NCBI GenBank assembly: GCA_014706295.1
Contig: JACSVZ010000011.1
Location: 14,763,329-14,827,328, forward strand
Source: Lycocorax pyrrhopterus obiensis
Taxonomy: Eukaryota > Chordata > Aves > Passeriformes > Paradisaeidae
Reading direction: 5' to 3'
DNA: 64,000 bases
Positions 1-12,600 of this stretch are shown piece after piece. A program made the position numbers and the translations under genes. Numbering within the stretch: the stretch's first letter is position 1; each line of letters begins with the position of its first letter. The notes under the pieces are model-generated. The model saw only the letters and a program-made list of their open reading frames with translations, was not told where the DNA came from and searched no databases.

Positions 1-271
1 ACAGCCAGGATGGAAAATTACTGGTAGCCCCGTGTTTGGAGGGCAGGAGGCAGCCGGGGGGGACGGGCAGCTCGCCAGCCCCAGCACATGCTTTGTGGGG
101 CACACAGGGCACGGCTCTGCCCTGTGCCAGGTCACGGAGCCTCTGCTCCCGTCCCAGGCTTGCGGGCTGTGTTGCAGGGAGAGGATGCTGAGCTCCCTGC
201 AGGATTTTACCTTCCCAGGCAGCTTCAGTGGAATGCGTGGTGTCAGGCTGTGGAGCAGCAGGGCTGGCTCC

Positions 272-314
<43 letters not shown>

Positions 315-3300
315 CTGCAGCCCGAGCCCTGAGCTCACGCACAGGCAGTGCCGCGGTGCAGCCCCGCCTGGTTCTGCATGAGCCCAGCAATCCTGCGGGG
401 GACCAGCCCTGCCTGGCACCAATCTGGGAGCTCTGGGCAGGGTTTGAGGTGTCTCTTTTGAGGCACCCAAGATCTAATCGCCCTGCTGTCATTCTGGCTC
501 TGATTATTTTGGAGCTAGCAAGGGTGTGGGTCTTTTGCTGCCCTTTGGGTGTAAGGCTGGGGCAGATTGTGCCTGCCCTAGGGGTGGGGTGCCCATTCAG
601 GATGGGATGCAGGATGGGGCCCATCACCAACAGCTGGTACTCCAGCACTGCTGCCTCAAGCTCAAGCCACCCCTCACTATGGTCAAGGCTCCAGCATGTG
701 GTCCTGTGCCCATGGAGCAGCTTTACCTGGTACACACCTCTGCCTCAGCACCAGCACATCCCCACAGCCACCAAAGTCACACTCTCACTACTTTGTGTGC
801 ACTGCTGGATTCTGGGAAATGGCTCCTAAGCATTTTTGAAAATAGGTCTTTGGGATATGTCTCACCAACTGCTAATTCTCATTTCTCCCTCTTTTGAATA
901 GCTTGACTGAAACAACTCATCCAAGGTCCAGCGCTGAGCAAGGCAGAACCAGCAGCCACTGGCTCCAAACAATATCTTTATTTAAGGGCAAGAATAAAAA
1001 CATCACACTCACACACAAATGAGACTAAATTTAGCTGCGACTCCTCTGCACATTGTCACTGGCCTGCCTGTGCCTCGGGGTGGTACCCAATCCCCGTGAA
1101 GCCCTTCGATACAGGCACATCGATCGCGCTGGTCCCCTGCACAGCCAGCATGGGCAGCCAGCACATCTGCCCCAGGCTGCTTCTCCTCCTGCCCCCAAAT
1201 CAGCCCTGTGTGCAGCACAGGATGCAGCCTGGAGCTGTGAGACGTGTGTCAAACCCTGCCCTGCCTCAGGGCTTGGATTCAGGCCTCTGCTTCCCATGCT
1301 GGTCACCTCTACGTCCCTCTCTGCTGATGGCAGCTCTGTGCTCCATCCACCACCAGCTGCCCTCCACAGGATGGGTCCTTGTGGCACTGCCAGCACTGGG
1401 TGCCACTGTGGGAAGGGTGGGCAGGTGCTACCTGCAGAAGGATTAGGGGTCCCAGCTCACCTCAGCCAGGCTGAGATGGCACCATCACAACAGGAGTTTG
1501 GGGGAAGGGGAAAAGGTCATGCTGGAGCATTTTTGTTGGAGTTCTATGGTCTCCGTCTTTTTCATGAAATCTTTCCAGGTTTCTTCCAGAGACAGGGAAA
1601 ATTAAAGGTTCCTGGGCCTCTAGTTCCGCACCTCCCTCTTGCCATCAATGGCATCCATGGGTTCAGCAGTTCTGGCCCCTCTGCCTCTCTACGTGAAGGT
1701 GTGACTGCCGAGGAGAAGATAAATCCCAAGCATGAAAAATCATTTATTCCCATAGCAATCCCTGGCAACTGAAGGAGGAAGAGGGGATTTAAATGTGAGC
1801 AATGTCAGGAAAATCAAAACTAACACTGTCTCATCCCTGACCAGGTCAGAGAAAACCTCTTGGCTGCTGGTCCCAGAAGAGAGGGAAAGCCAGCACTGAA
1901 GGCAGCGAAGATCTGACCCCATTGAAGTTCTAGACGAGGGGCTGGCTCCTAGCTGAGGGATTTAAGCGCCCCTGAGCTCCCTGACATCATGGGCTTTTCC
2001 TCTCTTTGAGGTGAAAAGGCGAATGCAGCCTGGATGCAGAACTCGTGGTGACTCAGCGGGAGAGGTTGAATCCGCTGAAATCTGGTTGCCATCCAAAAAG
2101 CCTGGGACAAGCTGTTAAAATGGATGCACCAGGGATGGAGATGAATGTCAGTATGAGCAGACATTTCTCCAGCCCCTCAACAGCTGTTTGTAGGATGAGC
2201 TGCCTGTGGCCACTCCAAGGCACCCCATGGCCCAGCAGAAAAAAGTGGCCTGAAGCAGAGGGGTCTATTGGCCACTGTGGCTGGCTGAGGGGTGATAAGG
2301 CTGAGCTCTGGGATACCTGATTCAACCCAGGTGCTGAGGAACCAAGCTCACTGAGAGGAGGTGATGGGGTCCTCAGCAGTTCCCCATGGGGATGTTTTGA
2401 TAAGGGCCAGTTTTGGATGGTATGTCCTGTGCAGTTGCCTCAGGCAGCATGGGAATGGAGGCTGTTACATCCCTGGGTGTGGGAAAAAAATCAGTTAAAG
2501 TGAATACAAAGAAGTACAGAGGAAGGAACAGCGGCAGGATGGGCTTGCCCAGCTTGGAGACAAGCAGGATTCAACCCTTGCTCTGGGGCAGGCCAGGGCC
2601 CTCTGTCCTCACAGGACCAACTGTCCCAATTCAGGACAATTCAAGTGATTCACAACCTGCTCTGCCCCAAACAGCTGCCACCCTACACCTCCAGCATCAG
2701 TGTGCATGGGGTCATCATGACCCCAGTCATGGCCTCCACTCCTGGATGATCCTTCTTGACTGTCACCATCTGCATTCCCTGGCAGCCCCAGACCATTATG
2801 GCCCTGCTGTGGGGACCCTCATTGCACAGGTCCTTCTTTCCCTGGAATCACCTGGCAACCTTGCTCGGGACCATCTTATGCTCAGGGGAGCCTGCATTCC
2901 CATGCCCCAGAGGACCCTCAGGTCCCTTGTCATCCGTGTTTTTGTTCCTGGATACTCCCAAGCCCTTTGTCCTTCATGGCCCCACTCTCCAGGACTCCCT
3001 ACATCCCTTGGCCACCAATGGCTGTGTTCCAGGTATCAATGTTTTCACAGGTCCCCTCTTGTCCCAGATCCTCCCCGAGCACCTCGATTATCACCTTCCC
3101 CTGCTCTCAGGGAAACCCAGACCCCTCCTGCACGGTCCATACCTGGGGCTCCCCAAGGCTCCCACTGTCTCCTGCTCCTGGGACTCCACGATCACAGGGA
3201 CCTGTTGGACCTATTGGCCATCACGGTCCCACTCTGGGACCGAAATGGTTCCCTACAGGGTGATGTGTGCCCTCGGCAGCCTCCATCCCCCGTGCAACCC
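1..3300. other. GC-rich upstream sequence, no gene recognised
   Basis: No translation in any of the six frames resembled a protein family I know. Several frames stay open for 200 codons or more, but opposing and overlapping frames are open together, which GC richness alone explains. The stretch holds a short hexamer repeat near 274 and AATAAA-type signals on both strands near 977-998. It could contain the 3' untranslated end of a neighbouring gene or distal NDRG4 regulatory DNA; neither can be shown from sequence alone. Confidence 0.5.
274..314. repeat. CCTGTC hexanucleotide tandem repeat
   Basis: About six perfect copies of CCTGTC run from 274 to 309, followed by a decayed copy. On the + strand one frame would read Ser-Leu repeats, but nothing indicates that it is translated. 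Confidence 0.9.
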
Positions 3301-3501
3301 CCGCAGCCCCCAGCGCTCCATGCCCCTCGTAACCCCGGGCAGCCTCCATCTCCCGTTCGCTCCCCCTCCCCCAGCACCGTTGTTCTCCTGGTGCCCCCGT
3401 TCCCGATCCCGGCCCCGTCCCTCCCCTCCGGCCCCGGCGAGGGGAGGATCCGGCCGGCGGGGCCGTGCCCAGCCCAGCCCCTGCGCCGCCCCGCGCACCC
3501 C

Positions 3502-3543
3502 GCACCGGCACCGGCACCGGCACCGGCACCGGCACCGGCACCG
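3502..3543. repeat. GCACCG hexanucleotide repeat, seven perfect units
   Basis: Seven perfect GCACCG units lie about 80 bases upstream of the NDRG4 MKVL start codon, inside the CpG island. In the NDRG4 frame they would read alternating Pro-Ala. Perfect units suggest recent expansion and length polymorphism. They probably lie in the 5' UTR or proximal promoter. Confidence 0.95.
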
Positions 3544-3621
3544 GCTCCGCTCGCCCCCCGCGCCGCGGCCGCCGCCGCCTCCTCGCAGCCCGCCCCGCCC
3601 GCCGGGACCCGCCGCCCCGGC

Positions 3622-3658
3622 ATGAAGGTGCTCCGGCACAAGATCGAGCTCCTGACAG
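3622..3658 (+). CDS. NDRG4: NDRG4 exon 1 (long N-terminus, [13 protein letters not shown])
   Basis: This exon encodes the start of the long NDRG4 form and ends in a good donor, GGTACG. The final G joins GG of the 7443 exon to make Gly13. The start has G at -3. The frame is open far upstream of this ATG, so the start rests on homology rather than on an upstream stop. Confidence 0.92.
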
Positions 3659-6600
3659 GTACGGCCCGGCCGCCCGTGCCGAGAACGGGGGGTGTGAAAC
3701 GAGGAGGGGCGATGCGGTGATGGGGCCGGGGGGGTGAGAGCCTTCAGCCCCTGCCTAGGACATGGAGCTGCCCCCCACCCCCGCCGGCGCCTGCCTTTGC
3801 TCCCGCAGGTGTGGGCTGCCGGGGTAGGGTCCTTTTCGGGGTACGGGCGGTGATGCCTTGCTGCAGCCGGGAAAGCCCAGCCCGGTGGTGCTGGGGGAAG
3901 GGGGGACGCAGTCGGCAGCCTCCTGGCAAAGGGGGCCGCCCAGCAGACAGCCGGGGGGTGGGGGTGCCCGGGGGATTGCTGGAGCATCCCTGCGGTGCCT
4001 CCCTGCTCCTCAGCCAGCCTCCCCTGGGAGTCTCCCCGCTGCCCCGAAGAATGCGCTGGTCTGGGAAGGAGGCTGCTCTTAGCAACAGCCACTGGCGACA
4101 GCCTGAGGCCCCACAAAGCCCCCTGCTGCCACCGCCGCCCCCAGACCCTGGGCTGCTCAGCCCATGCATCAGTGGCCCGTGTCCCCTGTCCCCCGGCCTG
4201 GCGGCTCTCGTGGTGTGGCTGCCCAGTCCTGCACCCCTCAGCTCGACCACACTGTCAGGCTGGTTAGTGGGGGCTGCTGGGGTGCAGACCTGTGTCCCTC
4301 ATGGGTTCAGAGAAAGCTGTGGGTGTTCCTCCTGCACCGGTGGGGTGGGATGTGGCCCAGGCTGTGTCACACCGGGGTCTTCCTTCACCCCATTGTGGCT
4401 CCACAGCGGTCCTGCTCGGGGGGCAATGCTGTGGGCACACGGCCGTGGCTCAGACTGAGCTGCAAGTTCCCTTCCTCCCTCTCCCAGCCTCACTGAAGGC
4501 TGCCTTGGCTTCGCTGCCTGGCAGGGGCCAGCCCTCACTTCTCCTGATTTGTCTGGCTGTTTGTTGCACGCTGCTCAGTCAGCCCCAAGTATCCGTGCCA
4601 ACATCCTGTGGGCGCCACATCCGTGCCAGGGCAGGACGCAGGTAGTCAGTGTGGGGACTCCTGTGAGACTGAGACAGCATCTGGGGGAATCCCTGCCCTG
4701 TGACCAAACACACTGCCAAGTGTGAAATGGAGCTCACAGCCTTGTCGTGAACATGATATAATAATAACAATATTAACAATAATAACAACAATAATATTAA
4801 TGCTGCTACAAGTTGGTTCTCCTCCAGTAAGCCAGCAGTGGGCTGCAGATCCCTGGGGAAGGTAAGCCAATGTGCCTGTTCCTGTCCCCATCTCTATAGG
4901 CAGTGCCAGGGCCCTGGTGGGGCAGAGCACTATTCCCAGACACAGCACTTATGTCCTGCTGGGTTTGGGACTGATTGGGAATTAGGGAAGAAACATGTCC
5001 CGGCTGTGCCTAGGAAACTGTGGCACCACACCGGGAAGGCAGAGTGGGAGCAGAGATGGGTGTGTTTGGGGTGGTACCCTGGGAATGGGTGCTTGTTGAG
5101 GAGCATTGGGGTGAGCTGCAAGGAAAAGGGCTCATTGCTGGGCATAAGATGGGAGCCAAGTTGTTTTGGCTAGAAGACCTGGAGCGGTGGCTTCCTCACC
5201 AGCCCTCCACAGCGACAGTGGCCCAGTGGGGCAGGGTGAGACTGCCCACAGCCCCACAGCTGCGCTGCCAGGAGCAGGGACGAGGGTTCCTGTGGGGTGG
5301 CATGGGAAGCAGAGCACCCAGGGAAGGTGGCAGCACGGCTGTGACCCTGCTCACGGGCTGTGTGTGGAACCCATGGCACTCCCTGACTTACTGACCCCTC
5401 CTCTGTTCCCACACTCAGCACCACTTTAGGAGCCTGTCCTGGGGACCCCCGTGCTGAGGATGCTGGTTGGTGCAGGGCTCTGCCACGTCCCTCCTGAGCC
5501 AGCTTTCCCCCTACCACGCAAGCAAGGTCACGGGGCCTCTCCGCATCGCTCAGCCACCCTCCCTCCCATATTAGCTGCAGGCTGTAATTAATAAAGGCAT
5601 TCACCATACACTAAGTGCTGTTCCCAGCCACCCTGGGGCCGTGGCCACACGGTGGGTTGGTGTGCTCAGCGTGGGACGCTCCTGCTCTCTTCCAGACCCA
5701 GCTATCGGTGAGGCTGATTTTTCTCCTGTTTTTTCCCCTGGGGTTGTGGGGTTGCTCAGTTGGTGGCTCTGCAGGCTGTGTTGGCTCGGCTGTGCTGGTG
5801 GGCTGCAGGCCAGGGCTGTCCCTGTGCACAGAGCCATCTCCCCAGCAGCAGCAGCCCAGCCTGGAGCAGCGTGCCCCTCATTTGTGCCTCTCCTTGGGGC
5901 TGATGGCATCTGTTGACATCCCCCGGCCTGGTGGGACCCTCTGGGCAGGGGGTGACACGGAGACTCCTGATGCTGGGTGCCCTGGGAATCTTGAGAGGCT
6001 TCGAAGTGGTGTTTCTCCCTCCAAACAGTTCTGGATTGTTGGATGGCTCCCAAGGAGCAAGACAAAGTGCCATGTCTGCAGAAAGCAGGCAGGTGGCACA
6101 GCCTGCTTGAGTTTTGAATGGAAAACCTGGTCAGAGGAGCAAAACCCGGCTTTGGAGGGGAGTTTATGACCAGCTCCTGTATTCCTGGTGGCCTTGCAAT
6201 ATTTGTGGCATTTCTTGGTCTTTCCACATCATCAGCCTGGGCTGACCTAGGTTTGGAGGTGGACAAAGTGCGAAGCAGGGTTGGCTGAGGCTGTGTGGAT
6301 GGAGCGGGTCTGTGTGTGCTGTGCTGTTTGTACAGCCCAAACTATCCTCATTCTGTCCAGGGAGATTGCACGGGGGGGAGACAGCTGAGGGGATGTGGGA
6401 TCAGTGCTGGCCCATCTGGAGAAGCAACAACTTGTCCGAAGGCTTGGTCCTGTGGAAAGGGTGAGAACAGAGGCTGCAAAGGCAATGCCTGAGGTCTGGA
6501 TCCTGCTCAAGTGCAGATAATCCCCTGGCACTGCGACTTGCCAGTTACCCATCCCATTTAAAGACAGGGGAGCCTGGATTGTTCCCTGTGTCCTCATGTC

Positions 6601-9600
6601 TTTCACCTTCTGTGTGCAGCCAGCTGCTGATCTCCTCACTCTCTTTTGCTCTCTGAGCTGGGCTTGTGCCTGGGGGTGTTTTTGGAGATGCCAGTGTTGG
6701 TTGGGGTCAGCAGCACCCAGTCTCACACCGCTGCTGAGCAGCGGCTCCATGGAGAAGTCTGTCCCTGCAAGTCCTGGGGCTGAGGTACTCACTGGCCGGC
6801 ACCTGATTCACAGGCAAGGAGAAGACTTTGGGAGCAAAGGCTTCACATTTGGATTTCTCCCATCATTGCTATACAAACTTCAGGCTGTCTCTCTGCTCTC
6901 TTTCTGCTTGGAACATCCCTCTGCCTCCCAGCATGGCTGAGAAACATCACCCCTCATTCTGGCTGTGCAGGGAAATCTCCCTCTGTCCCATCCATACCTA
7001 TCTGCAGCCTAAAACCGGCCAAAAATTTGGATTTTCTACCTTTGACTGATGCTGAAAGCTGGGATGGGAATTTGGATGTTCTTGCTCTGGATTGGGTGCT
7101 TACTGAGGTGACCAGCATGGACAGATGAGGTTGGTCCCTCAGTTTGCCCAAGATCATGCCCTGGAGACAGGTTTGTCCTTAACTGGGAGAACTGGACCTG
7201 GGTAGGAGCTGGGAGCTGAGCTCATCTGGGCACTGTCTGCTCTGTGCCTGCTTCCAGCTCCCAGCTGAGGGGCTCACTGGAGCCCTTGGGCAAGCTGAAG
7301 CACCAAGTCCCCATAGTAGATGGATGAAGTGAAGCTGATTTGGGTCCCATCCCTATGGGAGGAAGACCCAATAGGCTCCGTAGGGCTGGGGCAAAGAGGA
7401 CCGAGGTAAGACCTGCCCTGATGTCTCCCTTGCCCTGGGCAGGGCTGCTGCTGCAGGAGATGACCATGGCAGGGCTACACGAGCTGCGCTTCACCGAGGA
7501 GAAGCCGCTGCTCCGGGGACAGGATGCCGAGCTGGTGAGTTTGGTGGCCACGCTGGCTCTGGCTCCTGCATGTGGGGCACCAGGATGCAGGAGCTTGGGA
7601 GGGGTTGTCTGCTGGTATTGGGTGTACATGTGGTACTCTGTGCGTGTGCTGGTTTTGGGTGCACATTTGTGGTCCTCGGTGTGTGTGCGTGTGGGTGGTG
7701 ATGAGCCAGCCTGGCTGAGCACAGGATCAGGTTTGGTGGGATGATGTGTGTGTGTGCAGATGTTGCACGTCGTGCTAACACACACCTGTGTGTGCACACA
7801 CGCAGGTAACGCATGCACGTGTGTGCACACGTGTGGGCAGTGTGTCCCCTGCAGCCCCGGGCAGCGGGTGCCCGTGGCGTCAGAGGGCTTTGCGGGCTGG
7901 GTGGGAGGGCACTGCAGAAGTGAGGGGTGTCTCTGTCCCTAACGGCTCCTTCTCATCCCAGGAGAACTCGGATGTCTTCCTCTCCACTGTGGACACAGAC
8001 TGGAAGGTAGGACCAGCCCTGGGAGGTGCTGCCCACCCCTGGGTTTCACATGGAACAGCAGCCTTTGCCTGGGGAAGGCTGTGGGGCACTGAGTGGACTC
8101 AGGGGTGTTCTGTCCCCTCTTCCATGGGGACACAGTGCCTGGTCAGTGTCTGTGCACGGGGTTGCACATCCATCATGGTCCTTGTCAGGAGGGGATGGGG
8201 GGATGCTGCCAGGCATCTCTGTGCTGGTGCTCGGATGTTACTGGTGGGCACTTGGCCATGGGCTGGGGACAAAACCTTTAAAACAGGCAATTTCTTCTCA
8301 GGAAGGCCGAGCTGCTTTTCCAGCCCCTCTACCATTGCCATGGCAATGGTTTCCCAGGCAATGCCAGCTCCCTGCTTACATAAGGATGTTTGAAAGCCTC
8401 TTTCTCTTTTGGAGGGCTGGGGCATTGCCCCCTATACCACCCACCTCTCTTGGAGAGCAGGGCCCCTCTGCTCCCTTGGCTGGCACCTGCCCATCTTGTA
8501 GCTCCATTTGTGCTGTCCAGAGGAGCCCCATGATACAGCTCTGGGACTCATGGGAGCTCAGCTCATGCCTGGCTCCCATGTTGGTCTGCATCACTCTCAC
8601 ACCTCTGCCCAGGCCCATCCTGCACCAGGCTCCCTCTATGGGGACCAGGGTGGTAGGGAGGGAGGGTAGTGGGGCTGCCAGCTTGCTGCCTGTCCCTCTC
8701 CCAAAGTGTTCCCCTCCCAGGGGACACCAGGGGACTTCAGGCTGTGTGCTGCCACTTTGCCAGCAATGGGACCATGGGGACAGTGGCCTTGGGTGGTGAT
8801 AGCTGAGCCCTTGCAGGTATGGCACTGAAACAACAGCACCTATAAGGACAAAATAAATGGATTTCATTCATTCTGGGATAAGGGCAGGGGAGCACAGGTC
8901 CCTGTTTTAGCAGTGCCCAGAATTTTGGGGCTGGCCCACTCAGTGTCTGTCACCCATGCGGGTGGGAAGGTGCAGCTGGTCAGGGAGCAAGGATGTTGGG
9001 TGCTGGCTGCTGTGGTTCACAGAGTGGGAGGTACCTGATGGCCCTCTTGAAAGCCACAAAATAATTAAAAAATGGCAGTGGTGGAAAAGAAATGGTGCCC
9101 TCCCCAGCAGCTCCAAGGCTGGTGAGGTGCTGGGGCTGGCAGCAGCAGGGTGTGCAGGGCTGGGCTGCTCCTTGCTCTGCTTGCTCAGGGCTTCTCTTGG
9201 CCACCGGAGGGGAAACCAAACCTCCTGGTGTCACCAGTGAGAGTGAGGAGGGAGAGGGAGGCGAGGAGGGGAGGGAGGTGGCAGTGCCAGGCTGCCCAGA
9301 GCTCTCAGTAGCACCAGAGGCACCAGTATGGCTCTCACTCAGCTGTGCTGGGGCAGGGCTTGGTTGGCATGCAGGGGATGTTAAAGAGCAATGACCCTCC
9401 CAGGACAATCGCTGAGTATTGCAGGGACTGGCCCACGGTGGCACCGAACCGTGTCCCTGGTGCTGCCCAAGTGGAGCAGTTCTGGACAGCAAATGCCACA
9501 GGGATGCACCTCCATGCCCTCGGGACCTGAAAAAGGAACTGGGCATCGATCAAGGCAGCTTTTCCCAAGCCAGCCAGATCCTGCATCCTCCTGGCTCCCC

Positions 9601-12600
9601 TCCAAGAGACTCAGGGTAGGGATGGGATGAGTTTCCTGGGCTATGCCAGGGCAACCCCCTCCTTTTCCCCACTCTGACATTCGCAAGTTGGTGCAGTGCA
9701 AAGGCTGGGGGCTGCCTGCCATTCCTTGGGGAGATCTTACCCCATTTTCTAGGCTCACCTCCTTGGGATAATTCAATCCAGCCCCCAGCTTAACTCTTCA
9801 CTGTCCCCTGCTCCTCCCTAGAGCCAGTCATTGATGGGATGCTCAGGCCTGGCTGGGGCAGTGGGGGGGACTGAGGAGCCCCCACTTCTGCCACCAGCCA
9901 AAGTAAAGCCCTTGGGACATAAGCCAAGGTGCAGGAGAGCTGGGGGCAGGTGCCCTGGGACCTGGGTGCCCTGGATCCTGCAGGAGGTCTGGGCCACCCA
10001 CCAGGCAAATGGGCTAGTAGCCAAGGTGGTGGTGATCCCATTTGATGCTATTCAAACAGAGTCAGCCTTGCTCAGCCCTCCCATCTCCCTGCAGCCCTTT
10101 TGCATTCATCTTGGCTCTTCCACCCCTTTTGTCTTCTATTTAGCCACTTTCTGTCTTTTTTTGTCCCTCTGCATCTCTTGTTTTTTCCTGGGGACTGTGG
10201 CTGTCATGGTCTTTGGCTCTACAGGCAGTAGGGCTGGGGAAAGCCAAAATGGCACCTGGAGTGCCAGGAACCACCTGGGAGCTGGGCTTCCCCATCACAC
10301 ATGGTCCTTCATTCGCAGGGATGCCTCTTTCCAGGCCTGGGTCTGAGCTCCCTGCGGGACAGAGCAGTGCAGAGTGAAGCCTCTCTGGTGGAGGCAGCGT
10401 CAATGCCATCCCTCTGCCTGTCTGTCCTTTCTGCACATCCAGACCTTCTGGCCATCCAGCCCTGACTTGTTTGTAGGACATGGCTTTCAGTGGGTTCCTG
10501 AGGGGCACTGAAGGGACTGTGAGACTCCTTCTCCATCCATGATTGCCCAGTTTTGTGCCGGTCATGCCAAGCTGGGCAGCGGTGCTGGGCTGGGCAGGGG
10601 CAGGCAGGGTGCAGGGGGAGGGCACCCAGAGACTGCTGGGGGGTTTTGGGGCTGTGGTGGCAGGAGGCCTCATTGGAATCAGGGAAGAAACCATCTGCCT
10701 GCACACATGTGCACATGGGAATTCTCACGTGTGTGTGTATGCACACAGCATGTGTTAGTCCAGGGAATGACCCAACCCCTTGGAGCTGCTGGGTTGTCTT
10801 TCCTCCCGCTTTATTTACCTGCCACTGGCAACGCCCAGGTCAGGGCTAAATCCTGCACATTTCCTGCGTGCCATCGTCCCGCATGATGGTGGGATGAGTG
10901 TGCTGCTGGGTGAGGCAACACGGGTGTCTGGGCAGTGTTCATATGTGTACATGTGCATGCCCCTCTGTGGACATGTCTGTGCCCCTCTGTGCACACGTGT
11001 ACAAGGTTCTGCAGGTGTGCAGCTCTCTGTGCATCCATGAGCATTAGCGATGGCCATGGCATCCGTGCTGAGCACATGCAGCAGGTGTGCTCTTGGCACG
11101 CAGATGGCCACGACACACATGTACAGGAACATGTACTGACACACACACACACACAGGGCCTGGCCCTGGGGGGTATGCACAAGCTTTTCGTGGGGTGCAT
11201 GTGCTTTGGTGTTGGTATGGTATTAATTTTCCCAGTTTTTCCACTCACAGACAGGTTTCTTCCCGGCCCCTGTGTGTCTGTGTCCGTACGTGTCCCTGTG
11301 CATGCACACGCGTGCTCACGTGCACGTGGCAGAGCCGTGTCCTTCTCCTGTTTTTCAGTGTGTGCCCGTGTCCATCTGTGGCTGTGTGTGTGCTGCCTGC
11401 TGCCCGGGCATCGCCGCAGGGCCTCGGCCTGGGCTGCGGGCTCGGCCGTGACTCTGTGTGTCCGTGCGGGGCTGCAGCCAGGTGCGTGCCGTGGGCTCTG
11501 CCCCGACCGTGCTGGGGCTGCTCCACGGGATGCGGGTCCAGACACCCCGCCTGTCTCTGTCTGCCGAAAGAGGGAAGATGGAGAAGGTACCGCACGGTGC
11601 CAGGCGTTTTTTCTTCATAAACAAGGGTATTTGGGGCCAATTGGAGCATGAATAATTCCCGCGGCAGCCAATGGCTGAGTGCCGGCTCCAGCGCGGCGCT
11701 CGCCCGCAATGGAGGCCAAACCTGCCGAGGGGGAAGGGCGAGGGAGGGCTTAGCGCAGGGCTGGGGCTCCGCTATAAATCGAGGCGAGGGGCTGAGCCAG
11801 CGCAGAGCTGCGCTTAGCCCCGGCGGCTGTGTTACCGTGCCCCACACCGGGACCTCCCGCTTGGCCCACACTGCCTGAGCATCCTCATCCGCCCAGTTCC
11901 TCACCATGCCGGAGTGCTGGGATGGGGTAGGTACCGCCGTTCCCGTGCTCGCTGCCCTCCCTTCCCAGGTGTTTTCTTGCCCCAGTGTCTCTCCTGCTTG
12001 CCCAGGCTGGGCCTTTGCACCCAGCAGGGCTCGGCGTGGGGCAGGCGGGCAGTGGGGCAGGGAGGACCCACTGGTGGGGAGCCCTTCCTTCTCCCAGCCC
12101 TGCTGCCGCATCCCTGATGTGCTGCAGGTTTTGGGGACGCACTGTCCTTGAGCATGTCCTCCCCGAGCCCGGCAGAGATGCTGTGCCGAGGCTGAGGGCG
12201 GGCAGCTGTGGCCCGTGCTGGGGTTGTGTACTCATGGGGGGCACACTGCCCCTTCTCCACCCCCTGGGCTGCAGAGGGAGAGGGTCTCTGGCTGTTTTGA
12301 AGCAACACCTTGGTTGCTTTCTGGCCTCTGCGGTGATGGCAACATCCGATGGCAACAGGCTGGTGCAGAGGGGGTGAGTGAGGTGTGACCACTGCAGCGG
12401 TGAGCGGGTAGCCTGGACATGGATGGGCTCTGTCAGATGCCTATGGGTGCTGTGAGCCCCACGCTCCTCCTCGCTGGGGGGTTTTCTGTGCTCCTCTCTC
12501 CTTGCTGCCTGCATCCCCTGCATCCCAAGCCTCTTCCCCCAGTGAGCATCCTTGCGGCAAAGGGCAGGGCTGTGGTACCCAGCGGTGCTGCAGAGGCTGC

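Larger units (their letters stand above)
3300..3720. promoter_or_regulatory. CpG island over the first NDRG4 coding exon
   Basis: CpG dinucleotides are dense from about 3340 to 3720, with runs such as CCGGCGGGGCCG and GCCGCGGCC. The block encloses the MKVL start codon at 3622 and the first donor. No TATA box is evident, so a dispersed CpG-type promoter for the longest NDRG4 transcript is the likely reading. The transcription start cannot be placed. Confidence 0.7.
8007..11640 (+). other. NDRG4 intron 3, part upstream of the internal promoter
   Basis: GC-rich intron sequence. It holds a perfect 20-bp palindrome at 8331-8350 and a series of TG/CA-rich patches at 10720-10760, 10935-11160 and 11270-11400. 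No further exon or recognisable transposon was found; AATAAA at 8852-8857 is an unsupported intronic poly(A) motif. Confidence 0.7.

Noticed and set aside
32..829. 265-codon + strand open frame with Ser-Leu repeats
   Set aside because: The repeat comes from the CCTGTC hexamer, other frames on both strands are open at the same place, and no family resemblance was seen.
1031..1772. Overlapping open frames on both strands near 1.0-1.8 kb
   Set aside because: Composition-driven frames in GC-rich DNA with no recognisable protein and no splice-supported extension.
5590..5595. AATAAA within NDRG4 intron 1 (and another at 8852-8857)
   Set aside because: No nearby coding exon that would end there; isolated hexamers are expected by chance.
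11245..12111. 288-codon minus-strand open frame across the internal NDRG4 promoter
   Set aside because: It lies antisense to a clear TATA promoter and coding exon in a CpG-rich region. The His/Thr/Arg-rich content mirrors TG/CA repeats.
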